From Streptomyces albospinus (GTDB lineage: Bacteria; Actinomycetota; Actinomycetes; Streptomycetales; Streptomycetaceae): 51,941 bases of DNA. Position 1 is the first letter of the stretch; each line of letters starts with the position of its first letter. Shown here piece by piece: positions 40,685 through 48,564 of the stretch. Made by a program: the position numbers and the translations under genes. The DNA lies in assembly GCF_014648695.1 (NCBI RefSeq), contig NZ_BMRP01000038.1, positions 10,588 to 62,528 of the forward strand, written 5' to 3'. The notes under the pieces are model-generated. The model was not told the origin of the DNA. It saw only the letters and a list, made by a program, of their open reading frames with translations, and did no database searches.

Positions 40685-41380
40685 ATGGAGCACCGCACGA
40701 TAGGTGAGCTGATGACCCGGAAGGTCGTGAGCGTGCGGCTCGACACTCCGTTCAAGGAGATCGCGCAGACGCTCGCCGACAACGCGGTGAGCGCCGTACC
40801 GGTGCTCGACGGCCTCGGCAGACCGGCCGGCATCGTCTCGGAGGCCGATCTGCTGCGGAAGGCAGCCGACCGGTCCGATCTGTCCGGCAGGACCCCGCTG
40901 CCGCATCTGGAGGCATGGGAGCGGGCGCGGGCGGAGGGGCGCACCGCCGGTGAGCTGATGTCGGCACCGGCGGTGTGCGCCCATCCGGACTGGACGGTGG
41001 TGGAGGCGGCGCGACTGATGGAGGTGCAGCAGGTCAAGCGGCTGCCCGTGGTCGACGAGGCGGACGTCCTGCTGGGCATCGTCAGCCGCAGCGATCTGCT
41101 GCGTGTCTTCCTGCGCAAGGACAGGGCGATCCGGGAGGAGATCACGCGCGAAGTCATCGGGCGCACGGCACGGCTCGGTGCGTCGGGCGTGACCGCCGAC
41201 GTCCATCGGGGTCAGGTGACCCTGCACGGCACGGTGACCGACCTGTTGTTCGTTCCCGTGCTGGTGCGGATGTGCGCGAGCCTCGACGGCGTGGTGTCGG
41301 TGTCCGAGGACCTGAAGCCGGAGCCGGCCAACGGCGGCCCGTCGGACGGGACCGCCGAAGGACGAGCAGAGGAAAGCTGA
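40685..41380 (+). CDS. CBS-BON domain protein
   Basis: A 231-residue protein: CBS1 (RTIGELMTRKVVSVRLDTPF, VLDGLGRPAGIVSEADLLRK), CBS2 (GELMSAPAVCAHPDWTVVEA, KRLPVVDEADVLLGIVSRSD) and a short C-terminal BON domain (DVHRGQVTLHGTVTDLLFVP). CBS pairs usually bind AMP/ATP or S-adenosylmethionine; BON domains bind membranes or ligands. The CBS part resembles mycobacterial Hrp1 (Rv2626c). It is the most divergent CBS-BON protein here. The ATG at 40685 follows GGAGCTGGAG. Probable operon with a USP (18-bp gap) and the HTH-PPOX gene. Confidence 0.9.
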   Translation: MEHRTIGELMTRKVVSVRLDTPFKEIAQTLADNAVSAVPVLDGLGRPAGIVSEADLLRKAADRSDLSGRTPLPHLEAWERARAEGRTAGELMSAPAVCAHPDWTVVEAARLMEVQQVKRLPVVDEADVLLGIVSRSDLLRVFLRKDRAIREEITREVIGRTARLGASGVTADVHRGQVTLHGTVTDLLFVPVLVRMCASLDGVVSVSEDLKPEPANGGPSDGTAEGRAEES

Positions 41381-41398
41381 GGAAAGCCGGTCGCCCTC

Positions 41399-42262
41399 AT
41401 GAAGAACGTCATCACCGTCGGTGTGGACGGTACTCCCCAGGCCCTGGCGGCAGCTCAATGGGCGGCGCACGAGGCGCAGTTGCGGCAGTCCCGCCTGCGG
41501 CTCCTGACCGCGTGGCAACCCCTCACGGCGAAGCCGCGGGGCGCACCCCGGGCGCCGGAAGTGCCGCATTGGCCGGACCCGATCATCGAGGAGGCCAGGG
41601 CCGCGGTCGAGTCGGCACAGCCCGGGCTGCCCGTTGACGTGATGCTGGTGCGCGAACAGCCGCTGGAAGCCCTGGTCGAAGCCGCCGGGCAAGCGGATCT
41701 GCTGGTCCTGGGGTCGCGGGGGCTGGGACCGGCGGCGCGCTTCGCTCTGGGGGGAACCGGACTCGACCTGGTGCCACGGGTCGCGGTTCCCGTCGTCCTG
41801 GTGCGGGCCCGAGAGGACGGCCCGGCGACCGAGGGCGGCAACAGCGTCGCGGTCGGCGTCAGCCTGCACGCCCCCAGCGAAGGGCTGCTGGCCTTCGCCT
41901 TCGAGACCGCGGCCCGACGAGCCGTCCCGCTCTGCGCCGTGCACGGCAGGAACCTGCCGCCGTTCGCCTACGACCAGGGCGGTGCCGTGGAACGGGCCGC
42001 TGCGGAAGAAGCGGCCCGGATCGCGCGCGAGGAGCTGTCCGAGGCGCTGCGCCCGTGGCAGGAGAAGTTCCGGGACGTGCGGGTCGAGGAGCAGGTGGTG
42101 ATGGAGAGTCCGGCGCCGGCCCTCCTGCACGGCGCAGCGGAGGCACAGCTGCTGATCGTCGGCCGCCGGCACATCGGCCACGGGGTCCCCCGCATCGGCC
42201 ACGTCGTCCATGCGGCCGTCCACCACGCCCCCTGCCCCGTGGCGATCGTGCCGCACGAGTAA
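41399..42262 (+). CDS. Universal stress protein, tandem USP domains
   Basis: A 287-residue protein starting MKNVITVGVDGTPQALAAAQ. The domain 1 loop LLVLGSRGLGPAARFALGGT is almost the consensus ATP loop. Domain 2 (about 140-287) has VAVGVSLHAPSEGLLAFAFE and a shared core LPPFAYDQGGAVERAAAEEA that parallels the USP at 13185 (LPSYAYNRGGGVEPVAAEEA), so these two are close paralogues. It ends HHAPCPVAIVPHE. It follows the CBS-BON gene by 18 bp and precedes an HTH-PPOX gene. Confidence 0.93.
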   Translation: MKNVITVGVDGTPQALAAAQWAAHEAQLRQSRLRLLTAWQPLTAKPRGAPRAPEVPHWPDPIIEEARAAVESAQPGLPVDVMLVREQPLEALVEAAGQADLLVLGSRGLGPAARFALGGTGLDLVPRVAVPVVLVRAREDGPATEGGNSVAVGVSLHAPSEGLLAFAFETAARRAVPLCAVHGRNLPPFAYDQGGAVERAAAEEAARIAREELSEALRPWQEKFRDVRVEEQVVMESPAPALLHGAAEAQLLIVGRRHIGHGVPRIGHVVHAAVHHAPCPVAIVPHE

Positions 42263-42314
42263 CCCCGTCCGCACAGACGAGGCCGCACCCGCTGAAAGAA
42301 AGGATGCATGCGCG

Positions 42315-43037
42315 ATGACGACCGAACAGGCACCGGGATCCGGCGCCGCGCCGGGCCGGCCCGGCAGCGATCTGGGCCGGCGCGCCGCGCTGCGCCGACA
42401 GCAACTGGGGCTGACCCGCGAGGAGGTAGCGGCCCGGGCCGCCGCCTCGCCCGGGTATGTGCAGTACGTCGAGGAGCACCCGGCCGAACCGGACATCGGG
42501 TTCCTGCTGCGGCTCGCGCATGCCCTCGACACCACGGTCGCCGACCTCACAGGCGGAACCGCCGACCTCCCGGAAGGCTTCGGCAAGGCCGCGGCCCACC
42601 CCGAGGTACTGGCGCTCGGCCCCGCCGAATGCCGGGAGCTGCTCTCCACGCACGGCATCGGCAGAGTGGCCGTCACCATCAACGACGCCCCCGCCGTCTT
42701 CCCCGTCAACTACACCGTCGTCGACGACGTGATCGCGTACCGCACCCACGCGGACTCCGGCCCGGCCGCGGCGGCCGGCCACGAGGCCGCACTGGAGGTG
42801 GACCACATCGACGACGCGTTCAGCCAGGGGTGGAGCGTACTGGCCGTCGGGCCTGCCGAGGTCGTCACCGGCTTCTACGCGTCCCGCAAGTTCGAAGAGC
42901 AGGCGTACACCGCCCCCTGGGTGGGCGGTGGCCGGTATCAGTGGATCGCCCTCCGGCCGACCCGCCTCAGCGGGCGGCGCATCCGCGTCCCCGGGGCGCC
43001 GGCAGCCCCGACCGGGAGCACCGACGCGGACGCGTGA
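42315..43037 (+). CDS. Helix-turn-helix / pyridoxamine oxidase-like fusion protein
   Basis: A 240-residue protein. An XRE-type HTH (about 18-80: GRRAALRRQQLGLTREEVAA, SPGYVQYVEEHPAEPDIGFL) is followed by a PPOX-like split barrel (about 98-225: CRELLSTHGIGRVAVTINDA, VFPVNYTVVDDVIAYRTHAD, DAFSQGWSVLAVGPAEVVTG). The fusion suggests a regulator that senses flavin, heme or redox state through the barrel. The ATG at 42315 follows AAAGAAAGGA; an out-of-frame ATG lies 7 bases before it. It is 52 bp downstream of a USP and probably in the same operon. Confidence 0.88.
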   Translation: MTTEQAPGSGAAPGRPGSDLGRRAALRRQQLGLTREEVAARAAASPGYVQYVEEHPAEPDIGFLLRLAHALDTTVADLTGGTADLPEGFGKAAAHPEVLALGPAECRELLSTHGIGRVAVTINDAPAVFPVNYTVVDDVIAYRTHADSGPAAAAGHEAALEVDHIDDAFSQGWSVLAVGPAEVVTGFYASRKFEEQAYTAPWVGGGRYQWIALRPTRLSGRRIRVPGAPAAPTGSTDADA

Positions 43038-43197
43038 ACCGGCCGGGCACGCCGTGGGGAGGCCGTCTCGCAGCCGCTCGCCGCGCTGACCCGGCGCGGG
43101 CGGCGGCGGGTCGAACGTGAGGTGGTCGGCACGGCTCCCCTCGGACGTACGGACCGCGTATGCGGTGGAGGCCGCACGCGGTCGCCGGGGGAATCGT

Positions 43198-43659
43198 TCA
43201 CGGCGGTGCGGGCGGGGTGCTCGCGCCCACTCTGCTGAGATCGACCACCCGGCGCCGGGTGGCCAGGAGCCGGCGGGCGACCACGTCGAGGACGCGGCGG
43301 GTCACCACCAGCCCCAGGACCGGGTCCGCCTCGCACAACGCGCGGATCCCGGTCGCGTCGAACTCGTGGGCCCGCACGAGGGTGAATGCCTCCGCGCCCA
43401 TCCGCCAGCGGTACGGCGGTACCAGCCACGACCAGCCCAGCAGGTCGCCCGGGCCGAGGACGTCGACGACCGCCGGCCGTCGGGTCGGCATCCGGATGTC
43501 GAGATTGACCGAGCCGGTGCGGATGATCCAGAACCGGTCGGCGGCCCCGCCCTCCTCGAAGATGCGGGTGCCTTCCGGAAAGGACACCTCGTGGGCGAAG
43601 GCCAGCAGCCGTTCCCTTCCATTGGTCGGGAGCTGTTGCAGCAACGGGGTGGTGGTCAT
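43198..43659 (-). CDS. Cyclic nucleotide-binding domain protein without HTH
   Basis: A 153-residue protein with a Crp-type cNMP-binding fold: EVSFPEGTRIFEEGGAADRF, IIRTGSVNLDIRM, VVDVLGPGDLLGWSWLVPPY and RAHEFDATGIRALCEADPVL. The length covers only the sensor barrel and the start of the C-helix; no winged helix follows, so it is not a DNA-binding Crp. The phosphate-binding R-x-A motif is not obvious, so ligand binding is uncertain. Divergent from the DUF1918-USP operon, with two DevR-like boxes between them. Confidence 0.85.
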   Translation of the reverse strand: MTTTPLLQQLPTNGRERLLAFAHEVSFPEGTRIFEEGGAADRFWIIRTGSVNLDIRMPTRRPAVVDVLGPGDLLGWSWLVPPYRWRMGAEAFTLVRAHEFDATGIRALCEADPVLGLVVTRRVLDVVARRLLATRRRVVDLSRVGASTPPAPP

Positions 43660-43914
43660 GGCGGCTCTCCTCGATACCGGCCGCGCCGCGACGGGACCGC
43701 CACGGCCCAAGTCATCCGGATACGGCGCCCGTTCGCCTGTCCGCAGGCAACGAACGGGCCGGCCCGCACGGGCGAGCCGGCAACCGACGGCAAGGAGGAC
43801 CACCCACTTCTCGCGGGCCCTGATTGCGCGGTGCGCGGTCTCACTCGCTCCGCTCCTCCGCGTCTGCCGTCCTCCTCGTCACTTTCAGTGAAGCGCGCGG
43901 AGCTGCCGCGCACG

Positions 43915-43930
43915 AGTTCCGTTCGGTCCC
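43915..43930. promoter_or_regulatory. DevR/OsdR-like box 1 of a pair upstream of DUF1918-USP
   Basis: AGTTCCGTTCGGTCCC: right arm perfect, one mismatch in the left. Centre-to-centre distance to the next box is 22 bp. Confidence 0.55.
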
Positions 43931-43936
43931 ACCCCA

Positions 43937-43952
43937 TGGGCCGGACGGCCTT
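43937..43952. promoter_or_regulatory. DevR/OsdR-like box 2 of a pair upstream of DUF1918-USP
   Basis: TGGGCCGGACGGCCTT: inner positions perfect. Centre about 98 bp before the GTG at 44043. Confidence 0.5.
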
Positions 43953-44042
43953 TTCTCCGGGCAGCTCGCCCCATAACGCACACGGCGGTCCCTGTGGCAC
44001 GTTCGGCACAAGGCATTGGTGCGTGCAGAGGCGGTGACGGCA

Positions 44043-44291
44043 GTGAAGGCACATGTCGGCGATCTGCTCGTGGTCGAGAGCCCGACCACGGGCGCCACCC
44101 GCCGGGACGGGGAAATCGTCGGACTGCACCACGAGGACGGCACCCCGCCCTATGACGTCCGCTGGTCGGACAGCGACCAGATCACGATCTTCTTCCCCGG
44201 TCCCGACACCCACGTCCGGCACCTCGAAGGCCCTTCGGGAGCCGCCTCGGAGCACGGCTTCACCGAGCGGCAAACGGGCGGTGGCATCTGA
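44043..44291 (+). CDS. DUF1918 domain protein
   Basis: An 82-residue protein opening VKAHVGDLLVVESPTTGATR, then RDGEIVGLHHEDGTPPYDVR and SDSDQITIFFPGPDTHVRHL, the DUF1918 pattern of small beta-barrel proteins. The GTG at 44043 is the start that gives the family N terminus; further in-frame GTG/TTG codons lie upstream. Function unknown. It is the first gene of a two-gene unit with the USP at 44329. Confidence 0.85.
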   Translation: MKAHVGDLLVVESPTTGATRRDGEIVGLHHEDGTPPYDVRWSDSDQITIFFPGPDTHVRHLEGPSGAASEHGFTERQTGGGI

Positions 44292-44328
44292 TGCCGGTCC
44301 TCCCGCAGCGACTCCGCGGAGGTGTGAC

Positions 44329-45180
44329 ATGGGCGGCTCGGTCCTCGTAGGACTGGACGGAACCGGGAACAGTGTGCCCGCGGTGCGCTGGGGCGCCGAG
44401 GAGGCGAGCGTCCGGGGCCTCACCCTTCAGCTCCTGCATTCCTGGGTCTCCCAACCCTGGCCGGCCTCCCCCACCTGGGGCGAAGCCGAGAAGCACCGGT
44501 ACGGAGCCATGGTGCTCAGCCGGGCCGAAGCCCTGGTCCGGGAGGTGCATCCGGGTATCGCGGTGACGGCCGAGCAGGTCGCGGAGGAGGCGGCGGACGC
44601 CTTGGCCGAACGCAGCAAGGCGGCGACACTCCTGGTGCTCGGATCGCGCGGACACGACACGATCTCGGGATTCCTGCTGGGCTCGGTGAGCCTGCGCGTC
44701 CTGGGGCGCGCGCAGTGCCCGGTGGTCACGGTCCGCGAGGAGGAGTCGTCCGTCGGCCCCGGGCCCGAAGTCGTCGTCGGCGTACAGGACGTGGGCACCG
44801 AAGGCGACGCCGTGCTCGACTACGCGTTCACCACGGCCGCGGCCCATCACGCGGCCCTGCGCGCCGTACGGGCCCACCCGCCCGACACGGCCGCCGGTAC
44901 CCTCACCGCCCCGCTGGACGAAGCGGGGCGCACCGCGGGCGGCGAGCGGGAGTCGCCCTCCCTGGGCCTGGCACTTTGGCGGGAGAAGTTCCCTGATGTG
45001 CCGGTGATCGAGGAGGTGACCGGCGGCAGGGCCGTGCCCGTTCTGCTGGGGGCCTGTTCACGGGCCGGCCTCCTGGTCATCGGACGCCGGCCGCAACGCG
45101 CTCCGATGCCCCTCGGCCCGGCCGTACTCGCCGTGCTGCACCATTCCCGCTGCCCGGTGGCGGTCGTTCCGCGGTGGTGA
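44329..45180 (+). CDS. Universal stress protein, tandem USP domains
   Basis: A 283-residue protein. Domain 1: GGSVLVGLDGTGNSVPAVRW and the complete ATP loop LVLGSRGHDTISGFLLGSVS followed by RAQCPVVTV. Domain 2 (about 140-283) begins EVVVGVQDVGTEGDAVLDYA and ends LLVIGRRPQRAPMPLGPAVL and HHSRCPVAVVPRW, with a degenerate loop. GCGGAGGTGTGAC precedes the ATG. It follows DUF1918 by 37 bp. Confidence 0.92.
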   Translation: MGGSVLVGLDGTGNSVPAVRWGAEEASVRGLTLQLLHSWVSQPWPASPTWGEAEKHRYGAMVLSRAEALVREVHPGIAVTAEQVAEEAADALAERSKAATLLVLGSRGHDTISGFLLGSVSLRVLGRAQCPVVTVREEESSVGPGPEVVVGVQDVGTEGDAVLDYAFTTAAAHHAALRAVRAHPPDTAAGTLTAPLDEAGRTAGGERESPSLGLALWREKFPDVPVIEEVTGGRAVPVLLGACSRAGLLVIGRRPQRAPMPLGPAVLAVLHHSRCPVAVVPRW

Positions 45181-45514
45181 CCTCGGCCGGCCGGACGTCC
45201 AGCGCCCCCGGACCGGCCGCCGACCGGGCACGGCCGCGCCGGGGGTTGCCGTCCTCTCACAACTCCCTTACGGAGAGCAGGGGTTCGGCGGACCTCCGGC
45301 GCCACAGCGACGCGGCTCACCGAGTCTGACAGCCGGCGCGAACCGTCTCCGCGGGACGAGTCCCCGAAGAGACCGATCGGCCCACGGCGCGAGGCGGTTC
45401 AGCCCTGTCGGGATGCGGTGGCGCGGGTACACGCTGACGTCGGGGGCCGTCCGGTCCGCGATGCGGCGGGCACCGGCCGACGGGCGTCCCCTACACCGCC
45501 GCAGGAGGTACGCC
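45181..45514. other. Intergenic region upstream of DUF1876
   Basis: 334 bp without a recognisable gene. It contains one DevR-like box (45369) and the SD GCAGGAGG of the next gene. Confidence 0.5.
45369..45384. promoter_or_regulatory. DevR/OsdR-like box upstream of DUF1876 (45515)
   Basis: GAGACCGATCGGCCCA: one mismatch in each outer arm. Centre about 138 bp upstream of the ATG. Confidence 0.5.
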
Positions 45515-45799
45515 ATGGCCCGGACACTTGAGTGGCCGGTGCGCCTGCACCTCTTCGAGGAGGGCAGCACGACAAAAGCGCACGTGGTGCTCGACACCGG
45601 CACCACGAAACTCACCGGACACGGCACGGCCCGGTGCAATCCGCAGGACCCGAACGTCCCGGAGATCGGCGATGAACTGGCGGTGAGCCGCGCGATGAAC
45701 GATCTCGCCGCGCAACTTGCGCTGACCGCATACGACGACCTGGAAGGCGTATGGAAGACGCTGCGTGCCGCAGCGAAGACGGCTGGACAACCTGCCTAG
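45515..45799 (+). CDS. DUF1876 domain protein (Rv1738/Rv2632c-like)
   Basis: A 94-residue protein: MARTLEWPVRLHLFEEGSTT, TKLTGHGTARCNPQDPNVPE, ELAVSRAMNDLAAQLALTAY. A clear paralogue of the protein at 14170 but with a C-terminal helix (DDLEGVWKTLRAAAKTA) more like typical DUF1876. A strong SD (AGGAGG) precedes the ATG at 45515. It is a single-gene unit ending in a hairpin shared with the convergent hsp20 gene. Confidence 0.92.
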   Translation: MARTLEWPVRLHLFEEGSTTKAHVVLDTGTTKLTGHGTARCNPQDPNVPEIGDELAVSRAMNDLAAQLALTAYDDLEGVWKTLRAAAKTAGQPA

Positions 45800-45926
45800 T
45801 GGAACCGCAGCTTCAGGAGAGACGGCCAGGTGCCGCGGGCTTCTGACCGCCAGGTCCTCCCGCCGGCTTCTCTCGTCGGTGCGGCCGGCGCGCTCCGGCG
45901 TCGGCCGACCGAAAGGCAGCCGTCGA

Positions 45927-45950
45927 GCCCCGGATGGGGGGATCCGGGGC
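45927..45950. terminator. Hairpin between convergent DUF1876 and hsp20 genes
   Basis: 9-bp perfect stem GCCCCGGAT / ATCCGGGGC with a six-G loop (six C on the minus strand). Placed to serve both transcripts. Confidence 0.6.
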
Positions 45951-45972
45951 CCAAACCCTGCCGTTCGAGGCT

Positions 45973-46410
45973 TCAGCCTGTCCGAGTACCCCGCGTGACG
46001 GCGATCTTGGTGGTCTCGTCCTTCCGTCCTTCCAGCGGTATCCGGACCGTGAGGATGCCGTCGGTGTACTCCGCGGTCGCCCGGTCACCGCGAGCTCCTG
46101 CGGGCAGCCGGACGGCGCGTGCGAAGGAACCGTAATGGAATTCGGAGTTCTCCTTGGTCTCCTTGCGTTCCTCGCGCTCGGCGCGGATGGTCAGGACATC
46201 ACCGGTCACATCGATCGTGAGGTTCTTCTCCGGGTCGATTCCCGGCAGCTCTGCACTGACCTGGTAGGCATCATCGCCCAGCCGCTCCTCGATGCGGATC
46301 TCGTGCGTGCCGAAATGCCACGGCCCCCCGAGGATTCCGCTTTCGAGCCGGTCGAACACGTCCTGCACCGAGAGGGTCCGTGCCGGGTGGTGTTGCAGTA
46401 CGTTGCCCAT
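45973..46410 (-). CDS. Hsp20/alpha-crystallin family small heat shock protein
   Basis: A 145-residue chaperone. An N-terminal arm is followed by an alpha-crystallin domain (about 38-135): IRIEERLGDDAYQVSAELPG, DVLTIRAEREERKETKENSE, YGSFARAVRLPAGARGDRAT, and the conserved A-x-Y-x-D-G-I-L-T-V segment. The C-terminal IPL-type stretch is followed by a short tail. It acts as an ATP-independent holdase. Its mycobacterial counterpart HspX (Rv2031c) is the hallmark of the DosR regulon. A near-perfect DevR-like box lies 105-120 bp upstream. Confidence 0.94.
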   Translation of the reverse strand: MGNVLQHHPARTLSVQDVFDRLESGILGGPWHFGTHEIRIEERLGDDAYQVSAELPGIDPEKNLTIDVTGDVLTIRAEREERKETKENSEFHYGSFARAVRLPAGARGDRATAEYTDGILTVRIPLEGRKDETTKIAVTRGTRTG

Positions 46411-46514
46411 CGTTGCTCCTCAGTCGACGTGTCCAGTGGGCGGAGCCAACGCTCCTCGTTGTCGAGCCTGCTCAGCACCCGGCCGATGGCCAATGAGTCG
46501 ATGGGCTCTGCGCC

Positions 46515-46530
46515 GGGGCCGATCGGCCCA
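46515..46530. promoter_or_regulatory. DevR/OsdR-like box upstream of hsp20
   Basis: GGGGCCGATCGGCCCA: 14-bp perfectly palindromic core GGGCCGATCGGCCC. Centre 112 bp upstream of the hsp20 start. Confidence 0.65.
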
Positions 46531-46570
46531 TGAGCGGCGGCGAGGTCGCCGATGCCGCCTCGTACGGCCC

Positions 46571-46597
46571 GGTCGACCCGGTCGACCCGGTCGACCC
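46571..46597. repeat. Tandem repeat GGTCGACCC x3
   Basis: Three perfect 9-bp units, each containing the palindrome GGTCGACC, in the intergenic region between hsp20 and the Rv1733c-like gene. Confidence 0.9.
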
Positions 46598-46780
46598 GCA
46601 AGGCCGTCGCCTCTCAAAGGTGCCTGCCGGCTCCTCGCACTACCGTGGAGGGTGGGACCGGACCATGGATTCCGACCGCAACGGAGGGATGTCCCTGGAG
46701 GCGCGGCCGGACGGCGGCACTCCGAGTCGGAAGACGAGCCCCGTTCCACCGACCCGTCGTGGTGGCAGGCGTGGTGTACC

Positions 46781-46796
46781 AGGGCCGAACGGTCCC
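46781..46796. promoter_or_regulatory. DevR/OsdR-like box 1 upstream of the Rv1733c-like gene
   Basis: AGGGCCGAACGGTCCC: full consensus. Centre 116 bp upstream of the start at 46905. Confidence 0.65.
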
Positions 46797-46832
46797 CGCC
46801 CAGCCACGCCGAGCGCACACCGGGCCCCGTGC

Positions 46833-46848
46833 AGGACCGTTCGGCCCT
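46833..46848. promoter_or_regulatory. DevR/OsdR-like box 2 upstream of the Rv1733c-like gene
   Basis: AGGACCGTTCGGCCCT: full consensus. Centre 64 bp upstream of the start, 52 bp from the first box. Confidence 0.65.
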
Positions 46849-46904
46849 CTCCCCGCCCGATGCCGGGGTGGCACGCTCGGAACAGCAGGTGAAGGTGGTG
46901 CCGG

Positions 46905-47480
46905 ATGCCTCTGGTGAAGTTCCGCCCGCCGTGGCGGCACGATCCGCTCCGGCGGGGCACGGACGTGGCGCAGTCCTGGATGGCCCTGGTCACCGGGCTC
47001 CTCATCGCCGTGGCAGCGCCGGCCGCGGGGGTGGTGGCCGGCCAGGCGGTGGACTCGGCGTCCCAGCAGCAGCGCGCCGAGTGGCACCGTGTCACCGCCG
47101 TGGTGACCGAGGAGCCCCCTACCCAGGTCGGGGGCGACAGGGGGGACGGGGCGGGTGCCCGGGTCTTTGCGACGGTGCGGTGGACGGCCCCGGATCGCAC
47201 GGTGCGGAAAGGTGAGACGCTCGTGTCACCCGGTGTGCGCGCCGGGGACCGGGCAACGGTGTGGCTGGACCGGCGCGGCGCGCTGGTGCGGGACCCCGGC
47301 GACCCGGTGAACACCGTGGCCATGAGCATCGCGGCCGGCACCGTGGCGGCATCCACCACCGGTCTGCTGCTCTTCGCCGTGGACCGGGCCGGCGTCCGTC
47401 TGCTGGACCACCGGCGCCAGGCCCAGTGGGAGAAGGAGTGGGCGGAGCTGGACACGCCAGGGCGGCACCCCCGTCCGTGA
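46905..47480 (+). CDS. Rv1733c-like membrane protein
   Basis: A 191-residue protein with two transmembrane segments (about 25-47, WMALVTGLLIAVAAPAAGVV; about 142-163, MSIAAGTVAASTTGLLLFAV) and a periplasmic region between them (VDSASQQQRAEWHRVTAVVT, ARVFATVRWTAPDRTVRKGE, VSPGVRAGDRATVWLDRRG). The layout matches the Rv1733c family, a DosR-regulon antigen of M. tuberculosis with unknown function. The ATG at 46905 has only weak purine sequence before it. It converges with a CBS-BON gene 18 bp away. Confidence 0.88.
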   Translation: MPLVKFRPPWRHDPLRRGTDVAQSWMALVTGLLIAVAAPAAGVVAGQAVDSASQQQRAEWHRVTAVVTEEPPTQVGGDRGDGAGARVFATVRWTAPDRTVRKGETLVSPGVRAGDRATVWLDRRGALVRDPGDPVNTVAMSIAAGTVAASTTGLLLFAVDRAGVRLLDHRRQAQWEKEWAELDTPGRHPRP

Positions 47481-47498
47481 CCGTCCCCGGGCCCGGCG

Positions 47499-48146
47499 TC
47501 ACGGTCGGAGTCCGCCCTGGTCCTTGGCCGGTTCCGGCCCCGGATATGCCTTCTCCCGCCGATGGGTGAGCCGGCCGATCACCGCGACGACGCCGTCGAC
47601 CTGCCGCACCATCCGTATCAGGACGGCGGCCTGTCCGCTGCTGTCCAGACATCCGCCGAGCGTCACCGTTCCGTCGCGGACGGCGACGTCGATGCTCCCC
47701 GGGTCCAGCCACATCGTCCGCACCACGATCTCGTCGACCACCTCGTCCCGGATCTCCTCGTCGGAGCGGGCGAAGAACCTGAGCACGTCGCGCCGGGTGA
47801 GCATGCCGACGAGGCGGGCCTCCTCGTCCACCACGGGGAGCCGCTCGACGCCGTATGCCGACATCATGCGGGCCGCCCGGACAACCGAGTCGTCGGCGCG
47901 GACGGTATGGGCCGGGGCGGACATCACGGCCTCCGCACAACGGTCCTGACAGCTGTCGTCCGTCCGCCGCGCGCGCTCCAGATCCGTCGCCGAGACCACC
48001 CCGATCACTTTGTCGTCGGCGTCCACCACCGGCACGCCGTTGAAGCCGAACTCCGCCATCCACCGCGCCAGTTCACCGGTCGACGTCCCGCTGCTCGCGC
48101 GAACGACGTCCCCGGTCATGACGGCCCCGACGCGGCGGCGCTTCAT
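47499..48146 (-). CDS. CBS-BON domain protein
   Basis: A 215-residue protein. CBS1: VGAVMTGDVVRASSGTSTGE, VVDADDKVIGVVSATDLERA. CBS2: AVMSAPAHTVRADDSVVRAA, VERLPVVDEEARLVGMLTRR. BON: DVAVRDGTVTLGGCLDSSGQ and AVLIRMVRQVDGVVAVIGRL. The CBS1 region differs from the 48565/49502 pair (no LLPKEE motif), so it is an older paralogue. Start chosen at the ATG 48146 (MKRRRVGAVM). It lies just upstream of no other gene on its strand; the promoter region 48147-48564 has only weak box-like sequence. Confidence 0.88.
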   Translation of the reverse strand: MKRRRVGAVMTGDVVRASSGTSTGELARWMAEFGFNGVPVVDADDKVIGVVSATDLERARRTDDSCQDRCAEAVMSAPAHTVRADDSVVRAARMMSAYGVERLPVVDEEARLVGMLTRRDVLRFFARSDEEIRDEVVDEIVVRTMWLDPGSIDVAVRDGTVTLGGCLDSSGQAAVLIRMVRQVDGVVAVIGRLTHRREKAYPGPEPAKDQGGLRP

Positions 48147-48564
48147 CCCGGACCCCCTCTCGCCGCGTGCTGCCCTCCGCCGCCCGGCCGCACCGTGCCG
48201 CGACCCCGGCAACGTCCGCTGCCGGTACGGCGATGACGACGAGGTCCGCAGGAGCGGTCAGGGTGCCGACGGACGCGAACGCGGGGACGTGCGGGACGGC
48301 GTGCGCATGCGGATCGACCGCGCTGCGGAACCGGAACCCCCGTAAACGGCCGCAGCAGCGGGCCCGGACTCGCGGTACCGGCGGTGCGCCCCGGGAGGTC
48401 CACGGCAGCGAGGTGGTTCTCGTCCGGTACGCGGCGTACGACGGCGGAAGCCGCCTGCGTCGTCGCGCCGTGTCCTGTGTCAGCCATCGCCCTGCCTCCC
48501 GCCCCGGCCGGTCTCCCGCAGTCCGGCATCGTCAGTTCTGCCCGGCGTTCTCACCGTGAGCCGA
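48147..48564. other. Intergenic region between two CBS-BON genes, no gene
   Basis: 418 bp. No family-like frames and no strong DevR-like box. It should contain the promoter of the CBS-BON gene at 47499. Confidence 0.4.
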
